Positions 1-6,851 of a stretch of 55,368 nt of DNA are shown here, in pieces. The stretch is from a virus, in IMG/VR virus record IMGVR_UViG_3300049489_000171, positions 1 through 55,368 of that record. The stretch is one strand, 5' to 3'. The translations under genes and the position numbers were made by a program. Numbering within the stretch: position 1 is the first letter of the stretch; each line of letters starts with the position of its first letter. The notes under the pieces are model-generated. The model saw only the letters and a list, made by a program, of their open reading frames with translations, had not been told where the DNA came from and did not search any database.

Positions 1-186
1 GTACAAGCCTTGGCCGCCAGCGCGCTTGACGCCAAGGCGCAGCTTGGCGCACTTGACGAATTGGTCGACACGCTGACCCGCTTGACGCGTCTGCTTGACA
101 CTGACCAGCCGCTGACACCTGGCGGGCACGTTGACGCGCTTAAGCTGGCCGACGACGCCCTGCGCATCGCGGAGGGGTTGGCATGA
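1..186 (+). CDS. Small helical protein, 3' part (gene begins at 55333)
   Basis: This is the C-terminal 61 residues of a Leu/Asp/Ala-rich, probably helical protein. It reads in frame from base 1 to TGA at 184-186. The fragment starting at ATG 55333 runs off the right end in the same frame, so joining the window ends gives one 73-residue protein. The stop overlaps the ATG of the next gene (183). CTTGAC words are unusually dense here. I do not recognise the family. Confidence 0.75.
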   Translation, partial: VQALAASALDAKAQLGALDELVDTLTRLTRLLDTDQPLTPGGHVDALKLADDALRIAEGLA

Positions 187-347
187 CCGACGCGAACCGG
201 CTTGACGAATTAGAGACCCGACTGAATGCGGCCGAAGCTGCCTTGACCGACGTGGTGAAAATCTTCCGCACGCACAAGATGCGCGTGCCGCCGGCGCTGC
301 TCGCTTGGTACAGTCAGCATCTGCCGCCCGAGGCGCCGCAGCCGTGA
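183..347 (+). CDS. Small protein, 54 aa, unknown
   Basis: The ATG at 183 overlaps the upstream TGA (ATGA), and the gene ends in GTGA, which starts the sigma-like gene. It is thus translationally coupled on both sides. The first ~25 residues are heptad-like and charged (LDELETRLNAAEAAL), suggesting a short coiled coil. The end is Pro-rich (PPEAPQP). Position suggests an early regulatory or accessory protein. Function is not known. Confidence 0.7.
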   Translation: MTDANRLDELETRLNAAEAALTDVVKIFRTHKMRVPPALLAWYSQHLPPEAPQP

Positions 348-994
348 CTGACCCCCGCTGGCTGGAGCACTTGCCCCTTGTACGCTTCACGCTCAACCGC
401 ATGAGGGCGTCAGGCGAGCTACAGCAGCCGCCTGATGATGACCTGCTGCAAGAGGGCCGACTGGCAGTCGGGGAGGCGGTGCGCACCTGGGACGCAGGCA
501 AGGGCGCACTCAGCACCTGGGTCTGCGCACGGGTACGCTACGCCGTGCTGAACTACCTGAACAAGCAGCACAGCGGCGGGATCAATAGTCGGGCGTACAA
601 GGTGCGCATGACCGAGTTGCCGCCGGACGAGGTCGAGAGCGACGGCCTCGAAGACGATGACGCGAGCCGGCGTGCGCACGGGCGGGAGAGCCCGCAGGAG
701 ATGACCTACGCCGATCCGCCGGAAGGCTACGCCAACCCCAGCGAGGAGGCCGCCGGAGCGGTGCTTGTGGACCAGCTGCGCTTCGCCCTTGGACTGTTGA
801 AGGGCCGGGACTACGCCGTGATTGACGCGCTTTACGGTCTGGAGTCTGAGCCGTTGACCGCGACGCGGTTCGCCCAGGACACAGGGCTGTCGCGCGCCGG
901 GGTGTACGTGCGGCTCAACGCGGCCTTGGCGCGCTTGACGACGTTGATGGGGGAAGCGGCGGCAGTTTCGGGGCTTTCAGGGCGCCGTCTGTGA
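344..994 (+). CDS. Sigma-70-like transcription factor
   Basis: A 216-residue protein with a sigma-factor layout. Residues ~10-74 resemble sigma region 2, with DLLQEG, then a Trp/Asp stretch ending STWVCARVRYAVLNYL. After an acidic linker (~95-140), a C-terminal helix-turn-helix at ~172-195 (FAQDTGLSRAGVYVRL) resembles region 4. A GTG start at 344 is preferred over an in-frame TTG at 305 because it overlaps the previous TGA. Inferred role: directs host RNA polymerase core to phage promoters, since no phage polymerase was recognised. The last 80 bp overlap the opposing Cro-like gene, so transcription of either could interfere with the other. Confidence 0.75.
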   Translation: MTDPRWLEHLPLVRFTLNRMRASGELQQPPDDDLLQEGRLAVGEAVRTWDAGKGALSTWVCARVRYAVLNYLNKQHSGGINSRAYKVRMTELPPDEVESDGLEDDDASRRAHGRESPQEMTYADPPEGYANPSEEAAGAVLVDQLRFALGLLKGRDYAVIDALYGLESEPLTATRFAQDTGLSRAGVYVRLNAALARLTTLMGEAAAVSGLSGRRL

Positions 995-1127
995 GCTTCT
1001 CCAGCTCATAGGCACGGCGGGGCGGTACTTCCGGCCCCCATTGGTACACGGCTTCCCTGCGGATGCGCAGGGCGCGGCTAAGGGCGGAGGCCCCGCCGAA
1101 GTGCCTGAGCGCGTCTCTGGTTTTCAT
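915..1127 (-). CDS. Cro-like / YdaS-like repressor
   Basis: A 70-residue protein of the small phage Cro-like type. Residues 1-35 hold the helix-turn-helix typical of the family (ALRHFGGASALSRALRI followed by REAVYQWG), and ELEKLTDGALK is also typical. A Pro/Ser-rich tail follows. The start at 1127 was chosen because the conserved domain begins there; the frame is open further upstream without family features. It is divergent from the gene at 1257 and converges on the sigma-like gene. It probably represses the divergent promoters through dyads at 1147-1159 and 1210-1222. No partner CI repressor or integrase was recognised. Confidence 0.8.
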   Translation of the reverse strand: MKTRDALRHFGGASALSRALRIRREAVYQWGPEVPPRRAYELEKLTDGALKAPKLPPLPPSTSSSAPRPR

Positions 1128-1137
1128 GGCTCGGAAC

Positions 1138-1165
1138 CGTATAGCAGCCCGTAGCGGGCCGTCAA
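1138..1165 (-). promoter_or_regulatory. Promoter of the Cro-like gene, nearly leaderless
   Basis: On the minus strand, -35 TTGACG (1165-1160) and -10 TATACG (1143-1138) are separated by 16 bp. The -10 lies only 10 bp from the ATG at 1127, so the transcript would be leaderless or nearly so. The spacer contains the dyad GCCCG-N3-CGGGC (1147-1159), well placed for autorepression. The boxes are directly visible; activity is inferred. Confidence 0.55.
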
Positions 1166-1198
1166 GGTTTTTATTTTCGCCAAGGATGTGTAGCTGGC

Positions 1199-1227
1199 TT
1201 GACAGGGTGATATGTCGCATATACGGT
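1199..1227 (+). promoter_or_regulatory. Promoter and operator dyad for the rightward small-gene operon
   Basis: A consensus -35 TTGACA (1199-1204) is followed by TATACG (1220-1225, spacing 15) or TACGGT (1222-1227, spacing 17). A perfect dyad ATATG-TCG-CATAT (1210-1222) covers the spacer and -10, as expected of a repressor site. The first gene downstream starts at 1257. The -10 choice is uncertain. Confidence 0.5.
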
Positions 1228-1256
1228 ACGGACAGGACCGAGAAGGGAGAATTGCG

Positions 1257-1508
1257 GTGCTCAAAGACAACCCCTACCGCACCGCTGCCCCTGGCGATCT
1301 GCCGGGCGACTTCGAGAGCGACGGCGACCTGCTCGCCCGCCTGCACCAGCTGGAGGACGAGAACGAACGGCTCACGGCTGAGCTTGAGCAGGCCAAAGGC
1401 GAGAAGGCCGACCTGCTGTTCACCCTGCGCCGGATGCGGCAGATCGGCAAGGCGATGGAAGCAGAGTGCAGCGATGTGCTGCGGGAGTGTGGGGAGAGCG
1501 AGGAATGA
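1257..1508 (+). CDS. Coiled-coil small protein, 83 aa
   Basis: The GTG start at 1257 follows a clear ribosome site (AGAAGGGAGA, 1241-1250). Residues ~25-60 form a regular heptad pattern (LLARLHQLEDENERLTAELE), so a coiled coil is likely. The C-terminal segment MEAECSDVLRECGE is duplicated almost exactly in the small gene at 2469. The stop overlaps the next ATG at 1505. First gene of the rightward operon behind the 1199 promoter. Function unknown. Confidence 0.75.
   Translation: MLKDNPYRTAAPGDLPGDFESDGDLLARLHQLEDENERLTAELEQAKGEKADLLFTLRRMRQIGKAMEAECSDVLRECGESEE
1451..1496 (+). repeat. 46-bp duplicated coding segment, copy 1
   Basis: This segment matches 2543-2588 at 44 of 46 bases and encodes the MEAECSDVLRECGE tail in both copies. 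The other copy lies about 1.1 kb downstream in another small gene. Confidence 0.85.
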
Positions 1509-2269
1509 GCAAATACGAGTTTACCGGCGAGACGATGATTGCTATTGGTGGTCGCGTCCTGAAGCGCATCCGGGCAACAGCATCTTTCGGTTTTGTCGTC
1601 GCCGGCGAGGTCGGCGGATGGATCGAGAGCGAGGCCAATTTGCAGGTTTACGGCGATGCGCAGGTCTACGGCGATGCGTGGGTCTCCGGCAATGCGCAGG
1701 TCTACGGCAATGCGCAGGTCTCCGGCGATGCGCGGGTCTACGGCAACGCGCGAGTCTCCGGCAATGCGTGGGTCTACGGCAACGCGCGAGTCTCCGGCAA
1801 TGCGCAGGTCTACGGCGATGCGCAGGTCTACGACGACGTGCAGGTCTACGGCGATGCGCAGATCTCCGGCGATGCGCAGGTCTCCGGCGATGCGCGGGTC
1901 TACGGCAACGCGCGAGTCTCCGGCGATGCGCAGGTCTACGGCGATGCGTGGGTCTCCGGCAATGCGCAGGTCTACGGCAATGCGCAGGTCTCCGGCGATG
2001 CGCGGGTCTACGGCAACGCGCGAGTCTCCGGCAATGCGTGGGTCTACGGCAATGCGTGGATGCAGATCGGGCCTATCGGGTCACGCTCTGCGACACTGAC
2101 GGCTACGCTGGATGGGGTGATCGGCGTCCGCATCACGACCGGATGCTTCTCCGGCTCGCTTGATGATTTTGAGCGGGCCGTCAACGCCACGCACGGTGAC
2201 AACCAGCACGCACAAGACTACACGCTGGCAATCGCGTTGATACGGTCGCGCTTGGAGGTGCAATCGTGA
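1505..2269 (+). CDS. Hexapeptide-repeat beta-helix protein
   Basis: A 254-residue protein. After a short N-terminal domain ending GGWIESEANLQ, residues ~45-186 consist of 6-residue repeats of the form V-Y/S-G-D/N-A-x. This pattern usually folds as a left-handed beta helix. A globular C-terminal region follows (TLTATLDGVIGVRI, then DFERAVNATHGDN). I recognise the general layout from phage proteins of unknown function. The start at 1505 overlaps the previous stop and was preferred to 1466. The repeats are encoded by 18-bp units and include an exact 132-bp duplication, so repeat number may vary by recombination. Confidence 0.8.
   Translation: MSKYEFTGETMIAIGGRVLKRIRATASFGFVVAGEVGGWIESEANLQVYGDAQVYGDAWVSGNAQVYGNAQVSGDARVYGNARVSGNAWVYGNARVSGNAQVYGDAQVYDDVQVYGDAQISGDAQVSGDARVYGNARVSGDAQVYGDAWVSGNAQVYGNAQVSGDARVYGNARVSGNAWVYGNAWMQIGPIGSRSATLTATLDGVIGVRITTGCFSGSLDDFERAVNATHGDNQHAQDYTLAIALIRSRLEVQS
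1639..2059 (+). repeat. 18-bp tandem repeat array
   Basis: Units encoding V(Y/S)G(D/N)A-x run in tandem. Bases 1651-1782 are identical to 1921-2052 (132 bp, offset 270), which points to recent duplication. The array also keeps other frames open, so overlapping open frames here are shadows. Confidence 0.9.
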
Positions 2270-2472
2270 ATGCCATCGAACTGAAGCGGCTGCCGGGGCA
2301 TGAAGGCGAGCCTGAGATGAATTCTGGATTTGATGAAGTTTACTGGGTATCGCAAGGTGCAAACGAATTCAACACCCGCCGGGTGCTGAGTAAATCTTGC
2401 CCCACCGAAGCAGAAGCCGCCGCCGACTGGAACGCCATGATTGACCGGATAATTGAGGAGTGCAGGAAATGA
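2266..2472 (+). CDS. Small protein, 68 aa, Lar-like C-terminal pattern
   Basis: The GTG start at 2266 overlaps the upstream TGA. The protein has LKRLPGHEGEPE near the start, VYWVSQG in the middle, and ends with a TEAEAAADWNAMIDRI pattern. This resembles the end of Lar-type phage proteins (EA..WN) but lacks their zinc Cys pairs. It is a diverged paralogue of the product at 3615. Function unknown. Confidence 0.65.
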   Translation: MNAIELKRLPGHEGEPEMNSGFDEVYWVSQGANEFNTRRVLSKSCPTEAEAAADWNAMIDRIIEECRK

Positions 2473-2612
2473 AAACTGAAGCTGAGGCGCGGGAGTCAAT
2501 TTGCCCGATTACTATGCATCCCTGCATGGGCAGGGTCTGCATGGCGATGGAGGCAGAGTGCAGCGATGTGCTGCGGGAGTGCGGGGAGGGAGGTGACAAT
2601 GAACAGGTTTAG
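2469..2612 (+). CDS. Small Cys-containing protein, 47 aa, chimeric
   Basis: The ATG at 2469 overlaps the previous stop and follows GAGGAGTGCAGGAA. The N-terminal part (ICPITMHPCMGRVCMA) resembles short phage proteins with a CP...C...CMAW pattern. The rest is the 46-bp segment also found at 1451-1496. It overlaps the start of the 2599 gene by 14 bp. It looks like a fusion or remnant made by local recombination; whether it is functional is uncertain. Confidence 0.45.
   Translation: MKTEAEARESICPITMHPCMGRVCMAMEAECSDVLRECGEGGDNEQV
2543..2588 (+). repeat. 46-bp duplicated coding segment, copy 2
   Basis: Second copy of the segment at 1451-1496, with 2 mismatches. Here it ends a different small gene (2469-2612). 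Confidence 0.85.
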
Positions 2613-2817
2613 CGGTTCGGCCACTGTGCCGATGGACTACGAGGTTGCGATCAGCGGCATCAACGTCGAGGATGGCGAGTGCTGCCACTGCGACTGCCGC
2701 ACGCGCCGCATGTTTGTGAACGTGATGGGCAAGCGGATCGCCTACGCCTGCTGCTTTGAGCATTTGCAGACGGTGTACCCGCAGTACACGACTGACGCAA
2801 CGGAGTGGACGGAATGA
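2599..2817 (+). CDS. Cys-rich small protein, 72 aa, possible zinc binder
   Basis: The ATG at 2599 follows GGGAGGTGACA, a good ribosome site, so it is preferred to the in-frame ATG at 2566. The cluster ECCHCDCRTRR in mid-protein, together with CC and H later (YACCFEHLQ), suggests metal binding. The stop overlaps the next start. Family not recognised. Confidence 0.7.
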   Translation: MNRFSGSATVPMDYEVAISGINVEDGECCHCDCRTRRMFVNVMGKRIAYACCFEHLQTVYPQYTTDATEWTE

Positions 2818-3062
2818 CCAAACTAGAACAAGCCCGCAAGCTGCTGGCGGAGGCGGCGAAGGTGACTCGCAGTGCTGATTTGTGCTATCGCGCAGCAGCG
2901 AACGCGATGGCAAGTGATGCCGTTCGCCAGTACGCCGCCCTGCTGGACGTGGTGGAGGCGGCTCAGGGCATCCACATCAAACGCGACCGCGACGGGCAGC
3001 CGGTGATTACCGGGATGCTTGCGCTGAGTAAGGCGGTGAGGAAATGGGAGGAGATGGCATGA
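2814..3062 (+). CDS. Small helical protein, 82 aa
   Basis: The ATG at 2814 overlaps the previous stop. The sequence is mostly Ala/Leu-rich helix (LEQARKLLAEAAKV), with a short basic middle (IHIKRDRDGQP). The stop overlaps the ATG at 3059. Coupled translation places it in the rightward early operon. Function unknown. Confidence 0.65.
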   Translation: MTKLEQARKLLAEAAKVTRSADLCYRAAANAMASDAVRQYAALLDVVEAAQGIHIKRDRDGQPVITGMLALSKAVRKWEEMA

Positions 3063-3508
3063 AATACACAACCCTGAACAAAATCCGCGAGCACAACCCA
3101 TGTAAAGCTGGTTGGCAGATGTTGCTCACCAGTCTCGGCAAAGCTTCTGCTGACGACGAGCCGCTGGCGTTCATGACTATCCTCGACAGCAACGGGCTGG
3201 ATGATGCGCTTTGGTGTTTGCGGTCTGCGCCAGAGTACAACAAAGACTGGCGACTGTTCGCCGACTGGTGCGCCCGACAGGTGCAGGACCTGATGACAGA
3301 CCAGCGCAGTCTGGATACGCTCGATGTGCCCGAGCGGTACGCGCACGGACAGGCGACCGACGCCGAACTGGCAGCAGCGAGGGCCGCAGCAATGACCGCA
3401 GCGTGGGCCGCAGCAATGACCGCAGCGTGCGCCTGCCTTGCCGGCACAGCGAGGGCCGCAGCGCGGGCCGCACAAGCCAGCGAACTGCGCCGGGTGTTTG
3501 AATCATGA
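3059..3508 (+). CDS. Conserved phage protein with Ala-rich tail, 149 aa
   Basis: The N-terminal ~95 residues belong to a phage protein type I recognise by its opening (MKYTTLNKIREHNPC) and by LDSNGLDDALWCLR. It continues with WCARQVQDLMTD and an Ala/Arg-rich tail of low complexity (AAARAAAMTAAWAAAM). No biochemical role is known to me. The start at 3059 overlaps the previous stop. The tail likely varies in length between phages. Confidence 0.75.
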   Translation: MKYTTLNKIREHNPCKAGWQMLLTSLGKASADDEPLAFMTILDSNGLDDALWCLRSAPEYNKDWRLFADWCARQVQDLMTDQRSLDTLDVPERYAHGQATDAELAAARAAAMTAAWAAAMTAACACLAGTARAAARAAQASELRRVFES

Positions 3509-3618
3509 CAAAGGTAGACGCGGCTAAATTTTCACAACCAGAAGGAGACGTGACTATGGATAACCAACACCAGAAGATCATCAGCATCATCCTGAAGCAC
3601 AAGGATGAACTGAAATGA
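3505..3618 (+). CDS. Very small protein, 37 aa
   Basis: The ATG at 3505 overlaps the upstream TGA, and the stop overlaps the ATG at 3615. An internal ATG at 3556 has a stronger ribosome site (AAGGAGACGTGACT), giving a 20-residue version (MDNQHQKIISIILKHKDELK). Both are possible. The end is a basic amphipathic helix. Function unknown. Confidence 0.5.
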   Translation: MTKVDAAKFSQPEGDVTMDNQHQKIISIILKHKDELK

Positions 3619-3812
3619 AAATCGAACGCCTAGCAGGAATCCCCGGGAAGCCGGAGGTTGCCCTAACAACCGGAGCAGTCTACCGCGTACTGCAAGGCGT
3701 GGAGCGCGGGTGGATAGCAGGCCCGCGTCGGTTTAGTGAGCGCGAGGCCATCAGCGCATGGAACACGATGGTACGCAGGATCAGGAAGCTGAATGCGGGA
3801 GGTGTGAAGTGA
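3615..3812 (+). CDS. Small protein, 65 aa, paralogue of the 2266 gene
   Basis: It shares with the 2266 product the pattern LxGxPGxPE near the start, VYxVxQG in the middle, R(x)xS(x)xEAxxxWNxMxxRI at the end, and similar length. This supports an old duplication within the operon. The GTG of the next gene overlaps its stop. Function unknown. Confidence 0.65.
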   Translation: MKIERLAGIPGKPEVALTTGAVYRVLQGVERGWIAGPRRFSEREAISAWNTMVRRIRKLNAGGVK

Positions 3813-3994
3813 CCACCCTACAATCCCTGCCAAACGACGTTGCCCGCTGCCGTGGACACAACTACGGGTATCCCTGCACCGACTGCCTGCGCCGGACAGC
3901 TCCGGTCAGCGGCGACAGGGCCGTGATGATGGAGCCACCGCCGCTTGTGCAGGATGGTAACTGTGAGGAGAGGATAGCCCCATGGCCGACCTAA
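3809..3994 (+). CDS. Small Cys protein, 61 aa
   Basis: GTG start at 3809 overlapping the stop upstream. It has one Cys early, then CTDCLRRTAP, a MMEPPPLVQDG stretch, and a final C-E-ERIAPW. Spaced Cys pairs around a basic DCLRRT motif recur in small phage proteins of unknown role; zinc binding is possible. It overlaps the next gene by 13 bp. Confidence 0.65.
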   Translation: MTTLQSLPNDVARCRGHNYGYPCTDCLRRTAPVSGDRAVMMEPPPLVQDGNCEERIAPWPT

Positions 3995-4206
3995 TCACCC
4001 GCGCCCGGGCGGTGGCGCTGAACGAGCGACTGGCCGAAGCCGTTCGCTACCTGCAAGACCAGATCGAAGCCCTGACCACACTCTGCAACGATCTGGAAGA
4101 GTTCGCGCAGCATGACGGCGGCTGTTACCTGCGGCACTCTGGCGACAAGTGCGACTGCGGCCTGCTGTCCACCATCAAGCGGCTCAACGAGAGGATGGGG
4201 TTGTGA
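3982..4206 (+). CDS. Small protein, 74 aa, coiled coil plus Cys/His
   Basis: Starts inside the end of the previous gene (13-bp overlap). Residues ~10-45 are heptad-like (LNERLAEAVRYLQDQIEAL). The second half contains CYLRHSGDKCDCGL, a possible metal site. The stop overlaps the GTG of the next gene. Function unknown. Confidence 0.65.
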   Translation: MADLITRARAVALNERLAEAVRYLQDQIEALTTLCNDLEEFAQHDGGCYLRHSGDKCDCGLLSTIKRLNERMGL

Positions 4207-4451
4207 CCCGCGCCCGTCAAGCCCAGGAGTGGCTGCGGCAGCACGGTCCTGCCACAATGGCGCAGCTGAAAGCTGCCGGGTTTTCCTGCATGGCGGGCGG
4301 TATGCGTGAAGTAATGCGCGAGGAAGGCTCGATCCGAATGTTCATGGCCCCGGTGCCGCGGCAAGGGAAAGGGTCTAGAGCGTACATGATGCACTACGCA
4401 GCGACGGACATAGACCACGTACCGAAGAAGAAGAAGGGGCGGCGGAGATGA
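4203..4451 (+). CDS. Possible winged-helix DNA-binding protein, 82 aa
   Basis: GTG start at 4203 overlapping the previous TGA. Residues 1-45 read as a small helical domain (AQEWLRQHGPATMAQLKAAG) of the kind used in winged helices. The tail is strongly basic (PKKKKGRRR), which suits nucleic-acid binding. The stop overlaps the next ATG. The DNA-binding call is inference. Confidence 0.55.
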   Translation: MTRARQAQEWLRQHGPATMAQLKAAGFSCMAGGMREVMREEGSIRMFMAPVPRQGKGSRAYMMHYAATDIDHVPKKKKGRRR

Positions 4452-4558
4452 TCACAGGGCTGTTGATTCTCGGGGGCATAGTGCTCGGCCTCGCAGGGCT
4501 TTACCTCCTGGCTCGTTTCGCGGTGTGGCTGATAATCGACATCATGGGGTTTGAATGA
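4448..4558 (+). CDS. Single-span membrane peptide, 36 aa
   Basis: The ATG at 4448 overlaps the upstream stop, and the TGA overlaps the ATG of the primase-helicase at 4555. Nearly the whole chain is one hydrophobic helix (LLILGGIVLGLAGLYLLA, then WLIIDIM). A tiny inner-membrane peptide coupled to the replication gene. Role unknown. Confidence 0.6.
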   Translation: MITGLLILGGIVLGLAGLYLLARFAVWLIIDIMGFE

Positions 4559-6681
4559 GCCGCGAACTGACCGTCGCCTTCGGCGGCAAGCACATGGCAC
4601 AGATCGAGCGCACGGTCACCATCCCGTGGGACCGTTACGCTGACCTGTTCACCAAGACCCCGGACGAGGCCACAGACAAAGCCGCAGCCGGCTGGTCGAT
4701 ACCGGCGCGCTTTGAGCCCGCCTACCGGGACAGCAAGAACCTTGTCGAGCGCCACGCCCTGACGCTGGACTATGACAACATCACTCGGGCCGACGTGGCG
4801 ACCATCGAGAAAGCCTTTGCCGACATCGAGTATGTTGTTTACACCACGGCCAGCCACACCGCCGCCAAGCCCCGCCTGAGAGTCATCATCCCGACCAACC
4901 GACCCATGAGCCCGGACGAGTTCGGCGCCGTGTCGCGCAAGGTGGCAGCACGGGCAGGCATCGAACTGGCATCAAGAGAGTCACACGTCCCAGGGCAGAT
5001 GATGTTCCTTGCGACGCGCAAACCTGGCGGACCGTTCAAGGCGAGGCGGCATGTCGGTGAGTGGCTGGACGTGGACTCGGTGCTGGCGGAGTACCGCAAC
5101 TGGGAGGACCGCAACGAGTGGCCGCGGCGAGCTGATGGCGACTCGACGCACACAGCGGCGACGGCTATACCGCCAGCAGAGAAGCCGGGGATCGTCGGTG
5201 ATTTCTGCCGTGCCTTTGACATTTACGCGGCGATAGAGAAGTTCAATCTGCCGTATGAACCGACCTCGATTCGAGGTCGCATGACTTACACAGGAGGCAG
5301 CCGACCCGAAGGGGCGGTGGTTTACGACAATGGGCAAAAACTCCACTCTCACCATGATACTGACCCGGCACGAGGACAACACAATTCGTTTGACCTCGTG
5401 CGACTCCATCGCTTTAGCGGACATGATGCAGGGGTTGTACCGGGTGGACCGGTTACCGATCTCCCGAGTTTCAAGGCTATGGCATCTCTTGCTGCGGCGG
5501 AGCCCGCCGTGCGCGCAGTACAAGCTGAGCAGGATTTCGAAGTTCTCCCTGACCCCTCCCCCGCTGAAGCCGCCCAAGCCGAAGCGATAAGGGCAGCGAA
5601 CCCGAAGCCCGCCCTGCCCAAAGACCCGAACCGTTTCACCGTTATTCCGCCCACCGAGTTCGCCGCCAAGGGGGATTTGGAGTGGATCGTCAAGGGGGTG
5701 CTGCCCAAAGCCGGCTTGGCCGTGGTCTACGGCGAGTCGGGCAGCGGCAAGTCGTTCTGGATACTGGACCTCGTGGCCCGCATCCAGCAAGGAGAGCCGT
5801 GGCGCAAGCACAAGACCCGGCAAGGCCGCTCGGTCATGGTGGTGGCCGAGGGGGCTGGTGGCTTCCGTCAACGGCTCAAGGCATACGTCGCGCAGACCGG
5901 CGTGCCGATGGCCGCCATGCCCGGGGTGGTGCCTGACGCCCCCAACCTGCTGCTGCTGGATGACACCGACGCCCTGATCCGCGGGGTGCTGGCATGGGGG
6001 CAGGTCAGCCTCGTGGTGGTCGACACGCTCAGCGCCACTACGCCGGGGGCGAACGAGAACGCTGGCGAGGACATGGGTAAGGTGCTGAACCACTGCCAGC
6101 GGCTCCATAAAGCCACTGAGAAGGCATGGGGCGAGGGCAACGGCGCGATGGTGGTCCTGATCCACCACTCCGGCAAGGATGCGTCACGCGGCGCCAGAGG
6201 CTGGTCTGGCCTCAAGGCCGCCGCAGATGTCGAGATCGAAGTCACCCGCAATGGCGAGTTCCGGTCAGCCCGCCTCTCCAAGCTGAAAGACGGCGAGGAC
6301 GGCGCTACCTGGGACTTCCGACTCCTGCCCATACCGGTCGGGGTGGATGATGACGGCGACACCATAACGTCGTGCGTCGTGGAGCATGTTGAACTGCCGC
6401 CGGCTGACGCTCGGCGCAAGCCACCCACCGGTCAGAAGGCCACCGTTTACTACGCGGCCACCGAGTTGATGGCTCCGGGCGAGGTGATCACGGTGACCGA
6501 CTTGCTGGACCGAGCCATTACCCAGATGCCGCACGAGGAGGGCAAACGCGACCTGCGCCGCCAGTACGCCAACCGGTCGTTGCAACGGTTGGTGGCTGAA
6601 GGCTACCTGTACCTGCCGACCGCCGAAACGGTGTCGCTGATCAGTGCAGCGACAGTCACTGATGAGACGTTTGAGAGTTAG
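4555..6681 (+). CDS. Primase-helicase (primase-like N-terminus plus RepA/DnaB-type ATPase)
   Basis: A 708-residue replication protein. The N-terminal third has a primase-polymerase-like pattern: LDYDN with Asp72/Asp74, the YTTASHTAAKPRLRVI stretch, and VPGQMMF. The second half is a RecA-like ATPase with Walker A GESGSGKS (393-400), a Walker B strand ending in Asp490 (LVVVDT), and IHHSGKDASRGARGWSGL, typical of RepA/AAA_25 hexameric helicases. It probably unwinds and primes DNA at the fork for the phage polymerase. Start overlaps the upstream stop. Primase activity is inferred; the ATPase is clear. Confidence 0.85.
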   Translation: MSRELTVAFGGKHMAQIERTVTIPWDRYADLFTKTPDEATDKAAAGWSIPARFEPAYRDSKNLVERHALTLDYDNITRADVATIEKAFADIEYVVYTTASHTAAKPRLRVIIPTNRPMSPDEFGAVSRKVAARAGIELASRESHVPGQMMFLATRKPGGPFKARRHVGEWLDVDSVLAEYRNWEDRNEWPRRADGDSTHTAATAIPPAEKPGIVGDFCRAFDIYAAIEKFNLPYEPTSIRGRMTYTGGSRPEGAVVYDNGQKLHSHHDTDPARGQHNSFDLVRLHRFSGHDAGVVPGGPVTDLPSFKAMASLAAAEPAVRAVQAEQDFEVLPDPSPAEAAQAEAIRAANPKPALPKDPNRFTVIPPTEFAAKGDLEWIVKGVLPKAGLAVVYGESGSGKSFWILDLVARIQQGEPWRKHKTRQGRSVMVVAEGAGGFRQRLKAYVAQTGVPMAAMPGVVPDAPNLLLLDDTDALIRGVLAWGQVSLVVVDTLSATTPGANENAGEDMGKVLNHCQRLHKATEKAWGEGNGAMVVLIHHSGKDASRGARGWSGLKAAADVEIEVTRNGEFRSARLSKLKDGEDGATWDFRLLPIPVGVDDDGDTITSCVVEHVELPPADARRKPPTGQKATVYYAATELMAPGEVITVTDLLDRAITQMPHEEGKRDLRRQYANRSLQRLVAEGYLYLPTAETVSLISAATVTDETFES

Positions 6682-6686
6682 GGCAC

Positions 6687-6851
6687 ATGAACTACGAAAA
6701 GCTGTTGGATATGGCGCGGGAACGGGCCACCCGAGAGTCGAGAGATATGTGGCCGCCGTCGGTGGCGCGTATCCAGGCTCAGCGCGAGCTAACCGTCAGG
6801 TACTACTTGGAGTACATCAGCCCGATCGTGGTGCCGGAGGCGTACCAGTGA
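6687..6851 (+). CDS. Small protein, 54 aa
   Basis: ATG at 6687, six bases after the helicase stop. The stop overlaps the GTG at 6848. The protein is helical and charged (LLDMARERATRESRDMW), with a hydrophobic end (YYLEYISPIVVPEAYQ). Position suggests a replication accessory. Family not recognised. Confidence 0.6.
   Translation: MNYEKLLDMARERATRESRDMWPPSVARIQAQRELTVRYYLEYISPIVVPEAYQ

Noticed and set aside
1593-2099. Second open frame in the 18-bp repeat array (Met-Arg-Ser repeats)
   Set aside because: Direct consequence of the repeat unit being a multiple of three; the frame with the known N- and C-terminal domains is the real one.
4981-6168. 395-codon minus-strand open frame opposite the primase-helicase
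   Set aside because: Shadow frame; the + strand has Walker motifs and coupled neighbours.
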